NCBI GenBank assembly: GCA_014529385.2
Contig: CM043946.1
Span: forward strand, 17,374,077-17,438,076
Reading direction: 5' to 3'
Length of the DNA stretch: 64,000 nucleotides
From: Adiantum capillus-veneris
Taxonomy: Eukaryota > Streptophyta > Polypodiopsida > Polypodiales > Pteridaceae
Shown: in pieces, positions 19,474 through 29,906 of the stretch
How the letters are laid out: each line of letters begins with the position of its first letter
Numbering within the stretch: the stretch's first letter is position 1
The notes under the pieces: generated by a model
The model's database searches: none
Told to the model about the DNA's origin: nothing
The model's input: only the letters and a program-made list of their open reading frames with translations
Program-made: the position numbers and the translations under genes

Positions 19474-19699
19474 GCAATTAGTTAGCTTGGTATGAACAAT
19501 ACTTTTGCAAGAGAGAGAGAATTTAGAGAACATGACAACAGTTGAGGACCGGATTTATGTGGAGCCGGTCCCCCCTCCAATAGGCATTGTATTATGATTT
19601 CTCCCATTAAGAGAGACTTGTTACAATACAATCTTTGTGTTCCTTGTGACCTAGGTGATGCAATGAAGATGGAAAGCTTCATGCATCACAAGCATAACA
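19474..19699 (-). mobile_element. Second part of the split copia LTR
   Basis: It continues the LTR begun at 2506-2620 and matches 27947-28180 of the intact related LTR. It ends GCATAACA, which read on the minus strand gives a TGTTATGC start. The two parts total about 341 bp against 352 bp for the uninterrupted copy. Confidence 0.8.
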
Positions 19700-20797
19700 T
19701 AAACTTTGAAGAAATCTTTAACTATTTTTAGCAAGCTTGCAAATGATAGCAGCGGACAATGTTTAGTTTCTTTTCGTACCTATTTACATTCCTCTTTAAT
19801 GTGTGCTATAAGCATCACATTCTCCATAAGTATTGGCAAAGATAATCATGGATATACAGGTTCGGGTCTGTTTTTTTGCTAAATGCATGCACACTAAGTG
19901 TTATGGGCTCTAGTGTTTAGCAAAGGCTGATTTGGAGCGACATGCATATTCATCACATTACTTGCTTATGAAGCATTTTGCACTCTCCGTGCAGTCTCTC
20001 TATGAGATTCCTTTTGGGGTCTACCAATCACTAATAGAGGTCATGGCTCAGTTTGGGTGCTTGTGAATCTTTCAAGTTAACCGCGATGGTTATTCAGGAC
20101 ATTGTTGATTCCTCAGCAATGATGTCCAATATTGTGATCCCCGTTTACCAGTCATCTGGGAAGACTATCTGTAAACCATGGGGGAAACACACTTCAGTAC
20201 TGTCAATATCCAAGGGGATAGGCATATTACAAAGTGTAATCTTGTGCTAAAGGATATGCAAAGTGCGTACATTAGCACCAAGCAATCCAATTAGTAAGTA
20301 TTTATTGCTCTCCTTGGAGTTTGCTTACCATCGGTTGAAGCATGTTTGCGACTAGTTTCAGTCCCTTCATGTTTAAGTCTGGTTCTCAACCTTGAACACT
20401 AGTTATGGTGGGGTTGTTGACTGATGAAATTTGAGAACAAATCAAGGACTTAAACTTTGCTGATGAGTTATGTTAGCAAGTTAATTTCATGGAAAGTGGT
20501 ACTCTTTCGGGTACATCTTTGTTGTGATAACTCGTTTAGCATGCTCATGTGCGTTCTAAATAAAGTCTACACATTATGATTGGATTGGAATTGGTAACAC
20601 AAGAGGGTTGCAAATGGACAACAATGTGCACTATTGAGTTGATATTCTTGATTTCATTGGACCTCCTACTGAACCGTGTTTCGGTCACACAAACAGCTGG
20701 CTCCTTGAAGGATGCCAATGTAGAAAACAATAGTATTCTTATGAAGATCCTCCACTTTTGTTTTCGTGGACGAAAATGCTTCTCCAAGGGGGAGTAA
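19700..20797 (+). other. Unassigned degenerate sequence ending in a purine tract
   Basis: About 1.1 kb with no reading frame I can name. It ends CCAAGGGGGAG, a copia-like polypurine tract, just before an LTR-like start at 20798. It is therefore probably the decayed 3' body of a plus-strand copia element. No domain motif supports this beyond the tract. Confidence 0.4.
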
Positions 20798-20913
20798 TGT
20801 CAGGCCAAGGGCTAGAGGGCACGGCCCGACCTAGGGGGGTCAGGGACCTAGGCCAAGGGCCGGACTGAAGGTGTGGACAGAGGATCCATTTGGGGCAAAG
20901 GGCCATGGGCCCT

Positions 20914-20923
20914 CCTATAAAAG
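20914..20923 (+). promoter_or_regulatory. TATA box in LTR-like region
   Basis: CTATAAAAGG fits the plant TATA consensus and is flanked by GC-rich sequence. It would place transcription start near 20945-20955. Confidence 0.5.
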
Positions 20924-21023
20924 GTTGGCTGGGAGGAGGATCAGGAATTCAGTCTCCCTATGGTTTTTCACTGACAGCAGCACACAACGCGAGGTTGAAG
21001 GCGAGGTCTGGCGTGCGGGGCGC

Positions 21024-21026
<3 letters not shown>

Positions 21027-21103
<77 letters not shown>
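21027..21103. repeat. (GA)n microsatellite
   Basis: About 38 uninterrupted GA units downstream of the TATA box. A shorter GT/GA-rich zone follows at about 21220-21390. Confidence 0.95.
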
Positions 21104-21105
<2 letters not shown>

Positions 21106-21602
21106 TGCCCAAGTGTGTGGCGCAGGCGAGAAAGGGCAACATGTCAGCGTTAGCAGCGGGTAGAGAACGTATGAAAGAGAGAGTGTGAGCTCGCCTAAAG
21201 CAGGGCCTGGAGCAGCGCGTGTGAGTGAGTGAGTGAGTGTGTGTGTGTGGCGTTCACGTGCACAGAGAAGGGAGACGAGAGAGAGACGGTAGGCGGGCCT
21301 TGACTGCGCGTGACTTGTCAGCCGCGGAAGAGGCGAAGGGTGTTGGCGCGTAGTGCAAGCGACAAGGGTATGTGTGTGTGTGTGTGTTCGACCCAAGCGC
21401 CGAAAGGCACGGGAGTCAGAACGTGGGAAGAGAGAGAGTAGAGAGAGAGAGTGAGCGTTTACATGATGGTGGTCCCCATATAATAATCGTAGTTTTTGAA
21501 GGAGAGAGAAAGAGAGCTAGAGAGAGAGGGATAATAATCGGAGAGAGGGAGTTAGAGAGAGAAGAGAGAAATGCGGAGTGGATAGAGTAGAGAGAGAGTG
21601 GG

Positions 21603-21605
<3 letters not shown>

Positions 21606-21671
<66 letters not shown>
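21606..21671. repeat. (GA)n microsatellite at the 3' end of the LINE
   Basis: About 33 GA units. On the LINE strand this is a (CT)n tail directly after the 3' untranslated region. Confidence 0.9.
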
Positions 21672-21680
<9 letters not shown>

Positions 21681-24070
21681 TTCTATTATCGTCCTGGGAG
21701 GTCAAATATGACCTATGGGACCAAATGAACATGTCACGTGGTGTGAGTGGAGTTCATAAGTGACTCTCGATGCTCAAAAATGGCTGAAATGAGCGTCGCA
21801 ATAGAGAGTCCACATCGTGGTTGGGAGAGGAAGGTATGTAGGGAGAGCTCATGGCTGAATATATGGGGAAAAGAGGACCTAATGTGGTCAAAAGCTGAGC
21901 ACTCAAGTAGTGTGTGGTACTCACTCTCTCGCACTTGACGAGGGCATAAGGTGCAAAGTCGATGACACTCCTCGCCAGTGCCCCAACGTCCTGTCTCGCA
22001 GCGTAGAGAATGGGAGCTAAGACGAATGGAGGCAATGGTGCGGATCGCACTCAACGGGATGGGCTCAAGGATGTAGGAATGGGTTCGGTTACCTCGTTCC
22101 GAGAAGAAGAGAGATTTGTAGTTTGGGGCAACGTGTGTGGTGTAATGGCTGAAGCGAGAACCTCCAGATTTCTCCCAAGCCATGATACATTGGCGTTGTA
22201 AGAAGGCCTCATTAACTTGGGAGTCGATCGACGCATCCTTGACCAAGTGACATGCATCCCATCTTCCAAACCATTTCTTGATATCAAGCATCCACCCCGA
22301 ACTTAGTATTTTGCTCTTGCATGTCTTTTGAACCTTTTGACTTGCTTCATATGCGATTCTAGGAAGTCGATGCAAAGGGCTACGTTGTGTCTTACGCATG
22401 TACTCCACAACCCTTTCCATACCCAAGACCTCAATGGGAAGCGATCCGGACTCAAGAAGTAAGAGCATGTAGGGTGTTTGTGTCTTGACTTGGAGAAAGT
22501 TGGTGAGAAAACGCTTTTGGACATTCTCAAACTCTTTCCAAGTAGACTTCCCGATGCTTCCACCCCACACCTCCACTCCATAAAGAAGCACCGGTGTCAC
22601 CAATGTGTCAAAGAGGTACTTTTTGAGAGCCCAACACTTGATCTCTCCTGCATTGCACATGTTCTCAAATGCATAATAAGCCCTCTTTCCGGCTTCCAAG
22701 CGACGCATTGCACAATCCTTCCATTTATGATTGGATGGAACCTCAAGGCCAAGGTACTTGAAGTGATCTACCACTTCAAGTTTCTCATTGTTGTATACAA
22801 TGCATGGATTTTCGTCATTGAGGGTCTTTACAAGCATAACCTTGGTTTTGGATCCATTCACGATCAGCCCGCTATGTAGGCAAAAGCGTTCCAAGACACT
22901 CATAAGCTTTTGTGCATCTTCTAAGGTATGTGCCAAGAGCACTACATCATTGGCATAAAGCAAAAGCATGATCACCGCATTTCCAATCTTAACCTCTTCT
23001 ATGCCTTCTTGCTGCATAAAATCAAGAACCATGTATTCCAATTCATCAATGAGTAGCCCAAAGAGGGTTGGGGAAAGTGGGCATCCTTGTTTGACACCAA
23101 TAGTGCTTGCAAAAAATTCTGAAATTCCATCTCCCATACGTAATCGACATATCACTTTTTGGTAGATGCGAAAGACTGCATGCATAAATTCTCTCGGCAC
23201 TTGAAGGCTTTGCATACGTCTCCAAAGATTTCCTCGCGGTACCATGTCAAAAGCTTTCTTGAAATCCACAAAGCAACAATACAACTTTTTTCCTTTCAAT
23301 CGAGACGCTTCCATAAGAACTCGAAGAGTGACAAGGTGATCAATAGTGCTATGATGCTTTCGAAAACCTGCTTGGCCAAGCGCACGTTTGCCATTCTTTT
23401 CAGCCCATTCACTTATCTTCATCTCCATGATACATCCAAATAACTTTGCCATCAAAGAACCAACCATTATAGTGCGATAGTTGTTCACATTGTTTACATC
23501 TCCTCCTTTGTGCAAAGGTTTGATCCAATTTGCACTCCAATCATGAGGCATGCCATACTGAAGTGCAAGGTTAAACATATCGCATATCCAATATCGTGTT
23601 TTCTTGCTTGTCCATTTAATCATTTCAGCCTTGACACCTTGAAGGTCACCTGCCTTGCGAGTAGCAAGTTTCTCAAGCGCGCGGCATACATCTTCAATGG
23701 TAAAGAAGGGAGACATAAATGGAAGGGAGCTACAACCCTCCATCTTATCAACATTGGGTTGCTCATAGAGGTTCTTACAATGCATATACATATCCTCAAG
23801 AGTCAAGTCACCAAAGCTCTCAACGCGCTTGCCTTTTATATTTTGCCAAAACTTGCCACATGCATGTGCTTTCTCTTGTCCTAAAAGAAGTTGTTTTTCG
23901 ACTTCCCACCTTCTCCTCTTCTTTTGAACAAGTGCTTTGTATGTGTGTGAACATTCCAAGTAAACTTCCTTGTCTTTGATTGCATCCAATCTTAGCAAGT
24001 GTTTTCGGGCTTGACTACATTCCATGTCAAACCATTTCTTCTTGGTGCTACCCTTCTTAGACCTTTTGAG
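21672..24070 (-). mobile_element. Non-LTR retrotransposon (LINE), 5'-truncated
   Basis: Minus-strand element with an open RT-containing frame, a short 3' UTR (about 21672-21733) and a simple CT tail instead of poly(A). The endonuclease that normally precedes RT is absent, and the recognisable part starts around KKWFDMECSQARKHLL, the region just after an endonuclease; hence 5' truncation, common for LINEs. The word ATAATAATCGGA follows GA-rich sequence on both sides (21531-21542 and 24078-24089) and may be part of a target duplication, though it does not abut the left end directly. The clade was not assigned. Confidence 0.75.
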
Positions 24071-24202
24071 AGAGAGAGATAATAATCGGACTTTTGGGAG
24101 GGGGAGGGATTTTTTTTTTTTGAACCTTAGCACCACAAGGAGCCGTTCCGCCCGTAAAATATTGTCTTCTCTGTCAAAATCAAAAATCAAACGGAAGCTC
24201 AA
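21734..24202 (-). CDS. LINE reverse transcriptase ORF
   Basis: The open frame is 822 codons; the first 44 or so appear to come from flanking sequence. RT blocks in order: ALGQAGFRKHHSTIDHLVTL, motif A CFVDFKKAFDMVPRG (about residue 309), motif B GVKQGCPLSPTLFG, and motif C LLLYANDVVLLAH (about residue 416), followed by the thumb region (SKTKVMLV and YLGLEVPS). The C-terminus has a zinc-binding type Cys/His segment (CTLCPRQVRESEYHTLLEC). Motif C normally reads FADD or YADD. Here the first catalytic aspartate codon is AAT (22949-22951, minus strand), giving Asn, so the enzyme is predicted inactive although the frame is fully open. That suggests a recent copy or a G-to-A change after insertion. 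Confidence 0.88.
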   Translation of the reverse strand: MSFRLIFDFDREDNILRAERLLVVLRFKKKKSLPLPKVRLLSLSLKRSKKGSTKKKWFDMECSQARKHLLRLDAIKDKEVYLECSHTYKALVQKKRRRWEVEKQLLLGQEKAHACGKFWQNIKGKRVESFGDLTLEDMYMHCKNLYEQPNVDKMEGCSSLPFMSPFFTIEDVCRALEKLATRKAGDLQGVKAEMIKWTSKKTRYWICDMFNLALQYGMPHDWSANWIKPLHKGGDVNNVNNYRTIMVGSLMAKLFGCIMEMKISEWAEKNGKRALGQAGFRKHHSTIDHLVTLRVLMEASRLKGKKLYCCFVDFKKAFDMVPRGNLWRRMQSLQVPREFMHAVFRIYQKVICRLRMGDGISEFFASTIGVKQGCPLSPTLFGLLIDELEYMVLDFMQQEGIEEVKIGNAVIMLLLYANDVVLLAHTLEDAQKLMSVLERFCLHSGLIVNGSKTKVMLVKTLNDENPCIVYNNEKLEVVDHFKYLGLEVPSNHKWKDCAMRRLEAGKRAYYAFENMCNAGEIKCWALKKYLFDTLVTPVLLYGVEVWGGSIGKSTWKEFENVQKRFLTNFLQVKTQTPYMLLLLESGSLPIEVLGMERVVEYMRKTQRSPLHRLPRIAYEASQKVQKTCKSKILSSGWMLDIKKWFGRWDACHLVKDASIDSQVNEAFLQRQCIMAWEKSGGSRFSHYTTHVAPNYKSLFFSERGNRTHSYILEPIPLSAIRTIASIRLSSHSLRCETGRWGTGEECHRLCTLCPRQVRESEYHTLLECSAFDHIRSSFPHIFSHELSLHTFLSQPRCGLSIATLISAIFEHRESLMNSTHTT

Positions 24203-25080
24203 AAATTGCTTTTTTTAATAAAATTGAACGTCCAAAAATGCCGAAATTAGGCCGAAAAACACCCGAGAACACAGAAAATCATCCGAAAATCCCAAAAATT
24301 GCCAAAAAAATTTCAACAAATTCTAGAAATATCTAAAAATCATCAACTATCACAATCAAACACTTTTGACACGCATAAGCATACCAAAAATAGCAGTTTT
24401 TATCAAGAACTTGATTTACAACAAAATCAACAACCCGGTCCTCGAAAGCAGCAAAACGCTCAAAACTCAACCAAGGAGAGAAAAATTGTGCTCAAAATGA
24501 TGCCATAAATACGCACACAAAACAGCTCATAAGGATCACACGATATTAAATTTTTAATGAAATTAAGCAAATTTCATACGCCACCAAATCTGTAAAATGT
24601 CGACATTATGACGGCATGAAAATGAACAATTCAAAAAATTTCATAGCATATCATAGAATCAACATTGCATTGCAATTAACATAGCATCAACATGGCATTG
24701 GCATCGACATGACATTGACATTGCATCATCATGGAATCTCTACACAATTCTACACATGTTTAGATTCTAGGGAGTTTGAGAATACCACCTTGATTACCTT
24801 TCCAATGAAGATCGACTGAACGGTTGAAAGCTCCAATCCTTAGTAGCAAATTAGTGTGTAAGTTAGCAAAATTAGTGAAATTAGCAAGGGGTTAGTGTGA
24901 AATTAGAGTGTGTAAACACACAATTGGCAAGATACGGTGACAAATTAAGGAATAATGAACACATTGCTTCATGCACACACATCTAAAATCCACAAAACCA
25001 TAAATACACACGTGAAATTAGTAGTGAAACTAGTGAGAAAATACATCCAATTATGCCACAATTACACTAGTGTAGGCCAT
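24071..25080 (-). mobile_element. Leader region of a minus-strand gypsy element
   Basis: It lies between the LINE and a primer site at 25081-25100. It is AT-rich with no recognisable domain. At 24640-24740 it contains degenerate short tandem repeats built on words like CAACATGGCATTGG and GACATTGCATC. The LINE seems to have inserted into or near this leader, removing sight of the coding body. Confidence 0.45.
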
Positions 25081-25100
25081 CGTCCGAGGTAACGGCACCA
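25081..25100 (-). promoter_or_regulatory. Primer-binding site, variant tRNA-Asp type
   Basis: On the minus strand TGGTGCCGTTACCTCGGA follows the LTR after two bases. It resembles the primer site of the giant element (TGGCGCCGTTGCCGGGGA) with four changes, so a Tat/Athila-like relative is likely. Confidence 0.6.
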
Positions 25101-25102
25101 AA

Positions 25103-25847
25103 TGTTGGGGGCTCCATCGTTGCATATCTCCAATGACCAACAAACTTATCAATCCGATGAGCTACCCGGCTAGGGCATGGAAACACTCACACGATTAGTG
25201 AGCTAATCATGGCAACACGAATAATGACTCTATGAGGTGAGCTTCTCGGCCTATGGAGGAGCTAACCCACAACAATTGGCAATCTCCACATTCACTTCTC
25301 TTCACCTCTAATCAATCCAATCATAAACACTAACGATTGCAAGATTGCACACAACACTAATCCTATCAAGCAATACATTAATCGCAAGCACACACACATA
25401 GATCTATCGAGCATCACACTCCAATCAAACCTACATGCACACATAAGAAAAAGAGGGCAATCACATAAGATTAGAGAGAGATTAACCAAAAATTAGTTAC
25501 GATCTAGCTAATCAAAGCATCATTAGCAATCACAAGAAACATGAGAGAGGCATACTGAAAGAGAATTAAGCATTGGTTAGTGTTAATCAAGTCACATGAG
25601 CAAGGAGAATCTGAAGAACTCCATAGCCACACACCTCAAGAGCTCTCACCAAAGAGTGAATGAGCTTGAAACCCCTAATTTCTTTTACACGTTGCCTTAT
25701 ATACCTAGGGTAAAAATATGCAATGTCCGGGCACCCAAGGCCTTTAGGGCTCCACCACTTACTGAATCTATAACTTAGGCACACTAATTGACTTGTTCTT
25801 TACAGCTTGGAACTCCCATTGAGCCTGTAACACATTAAAATATTACA
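25103..25847 (-). mobile_element. 5' LTR of a minus-strand gypsy element
   Basis: On the plus strand it begins TGTTGGGGGCTCC at the primer-site side. The outer end is placed at ATATTACA (25847), with some uncertainty. On the minus strand GGTATATAAGG (plus 25695-25705) is a good TATA box. No second LTR of this family was seen in the window. Fossil. Confidence 0.55.
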
Positions 25848-25985
25848 ATGGCTTGAAATAAATCCAAAATTTACAATACATGACCATTTTGAAAAAATGT
25901 GAAAAATGTGTCCAATCTTTACTGCTTCTTCCTATTGATCTTCGATGTGCATTTGTAAGGCTCGGACCTTTAGCACCTTCTGTTA
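25848..25985. other. Short stretch, nothing recognised
   Basis: AT-rich sequence between the gypsy LTR and the copia RT fragment. No feature supported. Confidence 0.4.
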
Positions 25986-27135
25986 ATTGACGTTGACTCA
26001 ATGAACAACAGGCTAAAGGTATGCCTAAATGGCCCGTTGCGTGATAATAAATTGGATGCACCTTTGTCTAGCCGTACTCGTTCAGGTTCTCGTCATGCAT
26101 CTTATGCATCAGATTGTTATGCTTTGGTTGTGTCTACGAAGCACATGACTCAAAAAATTGGATGGCTGCCATGCAATCAAAATATGATGCACTTATAGAA
26201 AATGACACATGGACTTTATGTGATTTTCCTCTTGACAAAAAGGCCATTGGTACAAAGTGGGTTTACAAGTCGAAAGGCAAACCGGATGGTGAGATTGATC
26301 ACTATAAGGTTCGACTTGTTGCAAAGGGTTATGCACAGCAAAAGGCATAGATTATGAAGAGACTTTTGCTCCCATTTGTCGTATGACTACTGTGCGTTTT
26401 CTATGTGCATTGGCAGCTCATTTTTGGTTGGGATGTACAGACATTGTTACTGCTTTCTTGAATGGCGACATATTTGAGGAAGTTTATGTAATGTAGCCTC
26501 GCGGTTTTGTCAAGAAAGGACAGGAGGATAAAGTGTGTATATGTAAGAAAGCTTTGTATTGGTTGAAGCAATCTCCTCGTGCTTGGTACACTACTTGAGG
26601 GGAACTTTACATCTTGGCTTGTTTTATCCCAAGGGGGGGATCATTGCCGCTGCCAAATTTACATGCTTTTTGGGACTCAGATTGGGCTGGTTGTTTTAAC
26701 ACGCGAGTGTCCACTAGTGTTTTTTTTTCCATGCTCGACAAATCATGCATATCATGGTTGACTGAGAAGCAACATACTGTGGCCACTTCCAATGGTGAGG
26801 TTGAGTCCAACGCAGTGTTCACAGCTATGGTTATGAGTGTGTATGGCTCAGACCCCTTATGGATGATTTGGGTGTTGGACATGACACTGCCAACCTACAC
26901 TGACAATCAGAGCCCATTGGAAGTTGCGAGAAACCGAGTTTTCATGCTCGCACAAAGCACATCGAGGTGCATTACCATTATGTCAAGGAGAGGCTCTCAG
27001 CAGGAGAGATCAACTTGGCTTATGTGCCAACATAGGACAACCTTGCAGACCTTTTCACAAAGGCATTGTCTTGTGAGAAGTTTAAAGCTTTCTTCAAAGA
27101 TTTGGGCTTACTCCCTTTTGTGGACTGATTATGTC
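25986..27135 (+). mobile_element. Ty1/copia RT and RNase H fragment
   Basis: The start encodes the copia RT entry region: AAMQSKYDALIENDTWTL, then KAIGTKWVYKSKG, then VRLVAKGYAQQ. The RT core (PICRMTTVRFL-like, DIVTAFLNGDI) follows. RNase H appears from about 26650 as FWDSDWAGCFNTRVSTS and SWLTEKQHTVATSNGEVES. The end near 27060-27130 carries the usual copia C-terminus (ADLFTKALSCEKFK type, then FVD). It is a compressed remnant, with much of the RT-RNase H middle absent and several breaks; gag and integrase are not present. Old fossil. Confidence 0.8.
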
Positions 27136-27158
27136 CTCACGGCATGGCACCTCCCTAT

Positions 27159-27314
27159 TGTAATGGGAAATGGCCTATGAACTTTGAGAAGAGCGGAATT
27201 AAGAGAATTAGAGTGAGCATTTTTGTGAGACTACTTTGAGAACATAGAGGGTGAACTTAATTAGCGGTAGCAACATAACCATAGTACTTAATTAACTTGG
27301 CATGAACAATACTT
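27159..27314 (-). mobile_element. Partial copia LTR
   Basis: It matches the first 155 bp or so of the LTR at 27829-28180 and then passes directly into internal leader sequence of the same family. It is therefore an incomplete LTR of the element that ends at 28180. Confidence 0.65.
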
Positions 27315-27828
27315 CTAGTAACAAGATAAGTGACAAACATGGGGGCATCATCATTAGCACCTTCATGTGCAAAATCAAAGTTATCAATGTTCCTTCTACT
27401 CTCTTGGTTATTGTCAGCCATGCTAATTAAACTTATGTATAGATAACTTTGTGATTTGGTACCCTCAAATACCTTAGTTGCTACTCTTCTTTACCTTTGA
27501 AAATCAGTTCTCAAGTAGCCACACGTGTGGTTTAAACACTGTTGATTGTAAAGACTAGTGGAGAGGGTCTAACATTGCTCATTTGATTATGGTTCTTGTT
27601 GAGCTTGCTCGTAGCTCAATAATAGTTAAGCCAAAGGCAAGCTCTGAGAGGCTCCATTATTAAGACTATAGTTCCCAACGGTGTACCTCAAACTAATTCC
27701 TTCTCAACCAAGATAATAGATCCCTGTTCCACTTAACGTAGTGTAATAAACAGGCCCAACCTTCCATGGACAACTTAAGGACCTCTCTTCTTAAGCAAGA
27801 AAAGAGAAACCAAATGCTCTGATACCAA
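27315..27828 (-). mobile_element. Copia leader and gag start, second copy
   Basis: Homologous to 1985-2505. It contains the minus-strand gag start region (reverse of GGTGCTAATGATGATGCCCC type sequence) near 27315-27420 and a leader. The reversed primer site GCTCTGATACCA lies at 27816-27827, one base from the LTR. Broken fossil. Confidence 0.65.
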
Positions 27829-28180
27829 TGTAATGGAAATGGCCTATGAACTTTGAGAATAGCAGAATTAAGAGAAATAGAGTGAGCATTTTTGTGAGAC
27901 TACTTTGAGAACATAGAGAGTGAACTTAATTGGCGGTAGCAATATAACCATAGTACTTAATTAACGTGGCATGAACAATACTTTTGCAAGAGAGAGAGAG
28001 TTTAGAGAACTTGATAACAATTGAGGACCAGATTTATGTGGAGCCGGTCTCCCCCTCCAATACACTTTCGTATTATAGATTATCCCGTCAAGAGAGACTT
28101 GGTACAATACAATCTTTGTGTTCCATGTGACCTAGGTGATGCAATGAAGATACGAAGCTTCATAGATCACGAGCATAACA
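27829..28180 (-). repeat. Copia 5' LTR (uninterrupted copy)
   Basis: The 352-bp LTR starts TGTAATGG and ends GCATAACA on the plus strand. It is the same family as the split LTR 2506-2620 plus 19474-19699. Confidence 0.75.
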
Positions 28181-29680
28181 TAGACTTTTTAGAAAGCATT
28201 AACCATTCCCGGCCTCAGTCCCAAGGCTTCAAACACATTCAAAGGTGGAGAGAGCTAGCGGGGAATGAGGGGAGGAAGAAGAAACATTCATAAGAGAAAG
28301 AAATAATTCCTCACTTATCATCACTCTTCTTGCTTAGCATACATAATAGCATAGTAATGAAAATAGAGAAGATGACAAGCTTAAGCATTGGAGCATGGAT
28401 TTTGGTTGGATTTGCATTCCATAGCCAAGAGTGTTGATGTAGGCTCTCAACTTCTCAACAAGCTTGGAGAAAGAGATGGAGCTCTTGCACTTTGCACTTC
28501 ACACAATGAGCTTGTGTGTATGTGTGTGTGTGTGTGTGGGAGAGGGTATATGGGCAAGCACACCCCCTAATTACTTCGGTCAACCCCCTCTTCTAGCACT
28601 AGCATGCATTTGATTGGGCTTCCTCAAGCTTGGCCAATCCCATGCTTAGTGAATATCAAGCAACAAGAGTAGCATTAGGACAAGTGTCCTTCTTACCCCT
28701 TTGAGAGAGAGGGCTTGAATAAAGCTTTAAAAATTAACTAAATAAACTATTTTCTCATTGGACCCCTTGAGAGGCCAACCAATATGCTTTAGGCACCTTG
28801 TGAGGGCAACATGGAGAGGAGCTTGACATGTGTCTTTGTTGCCTCCTTGGTCTAGGCTTGCCGTATGTGAGGGTGTGTGTGTTCTCTCTCATGCCCCCAA
28901 CTTGTTAGACTCGCCCCCTCCTTTGTAGGGATCCTTGTTGACTTTTTGACACCTCAAGCCCCTCAACCTTGGACCCGATTCCCACCACAAGCTCGGCCCT
29001 TAAGCCCTTCAAGCTTGGGCCAGGTTCCTACCTCAAGTACAACCCTAGCATCTCAAGCACGATAAGCACCTCAGTCATCAAGCACCTCAAACTTGGGCCG
29101 GGTTCCCACCTCAAGCACAACCCTAGCTTACCTAAGGTCCAAGGCTTTTCAACTAACTATTGGAAGTCTTTAATGAAGCTAACCCTAAGGTCTTTTAAGC
29201 TCCATTAGCATTGCTCTTTGATAGACCATCTCCCGTTTGGGTCCATTACCTTTGGCCCCATGTGCTGAGATGCATCTAAAGCACATATCTATATTCTATT
29301 CTTGTTCCCGTTTATTCTCTCACATTAAGCGATCAGTTTAATATGAGAAAATTATTTGGGTATAGTTAGATATTAAATTTTATGACACCTATACTCTATT
29401 GGCCTGAGCAAGAGTTGGGAGCACCGCTTTGCTGGGAGTCTGCTTAGGTCCTAGGAGCAACTGAGAAGTGGCCTGGAGCAACACCAACCCACCTGCATGG
29501 ATGAGCGCTTGAGACAACCTCTTGTTTGGAACCCATGGTTAGCACACAGAGAGGCCACTTGGTTGGCAACAGGGGTCCCATGGCAGAGGGTCCAACCTGC
29601 ACTTTCAATGACTGGCTACAGTTTTCATACCTTCCCGAGGAGGTTCAGAGTATCTAGTTACGTGGAACGAGGGGGGTGCA
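28181..29680. other. Intergenic or decayed repeat, no gene recognised
   Basis: About 1.5 kb without a supported gene. A GT microsatellite lies at about 28510-28538. Two imperfect direct repeats of 36 bp at 29014-29049 and 29092-29127 start CTTGGGCC and end CCCTAGC. A purine run near 29668 may be the tract before the LTR that follows. Confidence 0.5.
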
Positions 29681-29684
29681 GTGC

Positions 29685-29906
29685 ATGTGTCAGGATATTA
29701 CAGAGGCTATACCAACTGAGTGGACCGCCGGGGCATTTTTTCACTCACTAGGAGGTTTTACCCCCGTGCATTGTATATACGCCCATCACTCTAGGGCTAT
29801 CTTATCTTTCCATTGAACACTAAATAATACACTCTCTGTTGTGTGCCTTGAGCTTCCTGCGTCTTCTCCAAGCTGTGTGTGTTTCCCTGTAGCCCTAATT
29901 CCAACA
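29685..29906 (+). mobile_element. Copia LTR, plus orientation (solo or 3' LTR)
   Basis: It matches the reverse complement of 1561-1775, ending CTAATTCCAACA. No primer site follows, so it is a 3' or solo LTR. ACGAGGGGGG just upstream could be its purine tract. The left edge is approximate. Confidence 0.65.

Larger units (their letters stand above)
20798..21480 (+). mobile_element. LTR-like promoter region, probably copia
   Basis: It starts TGTCAGGCCAAGGG after a purine tract and has a GC-rich upstream part with the repeated word GGCCAAGGGC. CTATAAAAGG at 20914-20923 is a strong TATA box, about 115 bp into the LTR. A long GA repeat follows downstream of the TATA box. The end of the LTR and any primer site were not found, so the right edge is a guess. 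Fossil. Confidence 0.45.

Noticed and set aside
20871-21763. ORFs of repeated Arg-Glu or Ser-Leu across the GA tracts
   Set aside because: They are translations of (GA)n microsatellites in several frames, with no other coding support.
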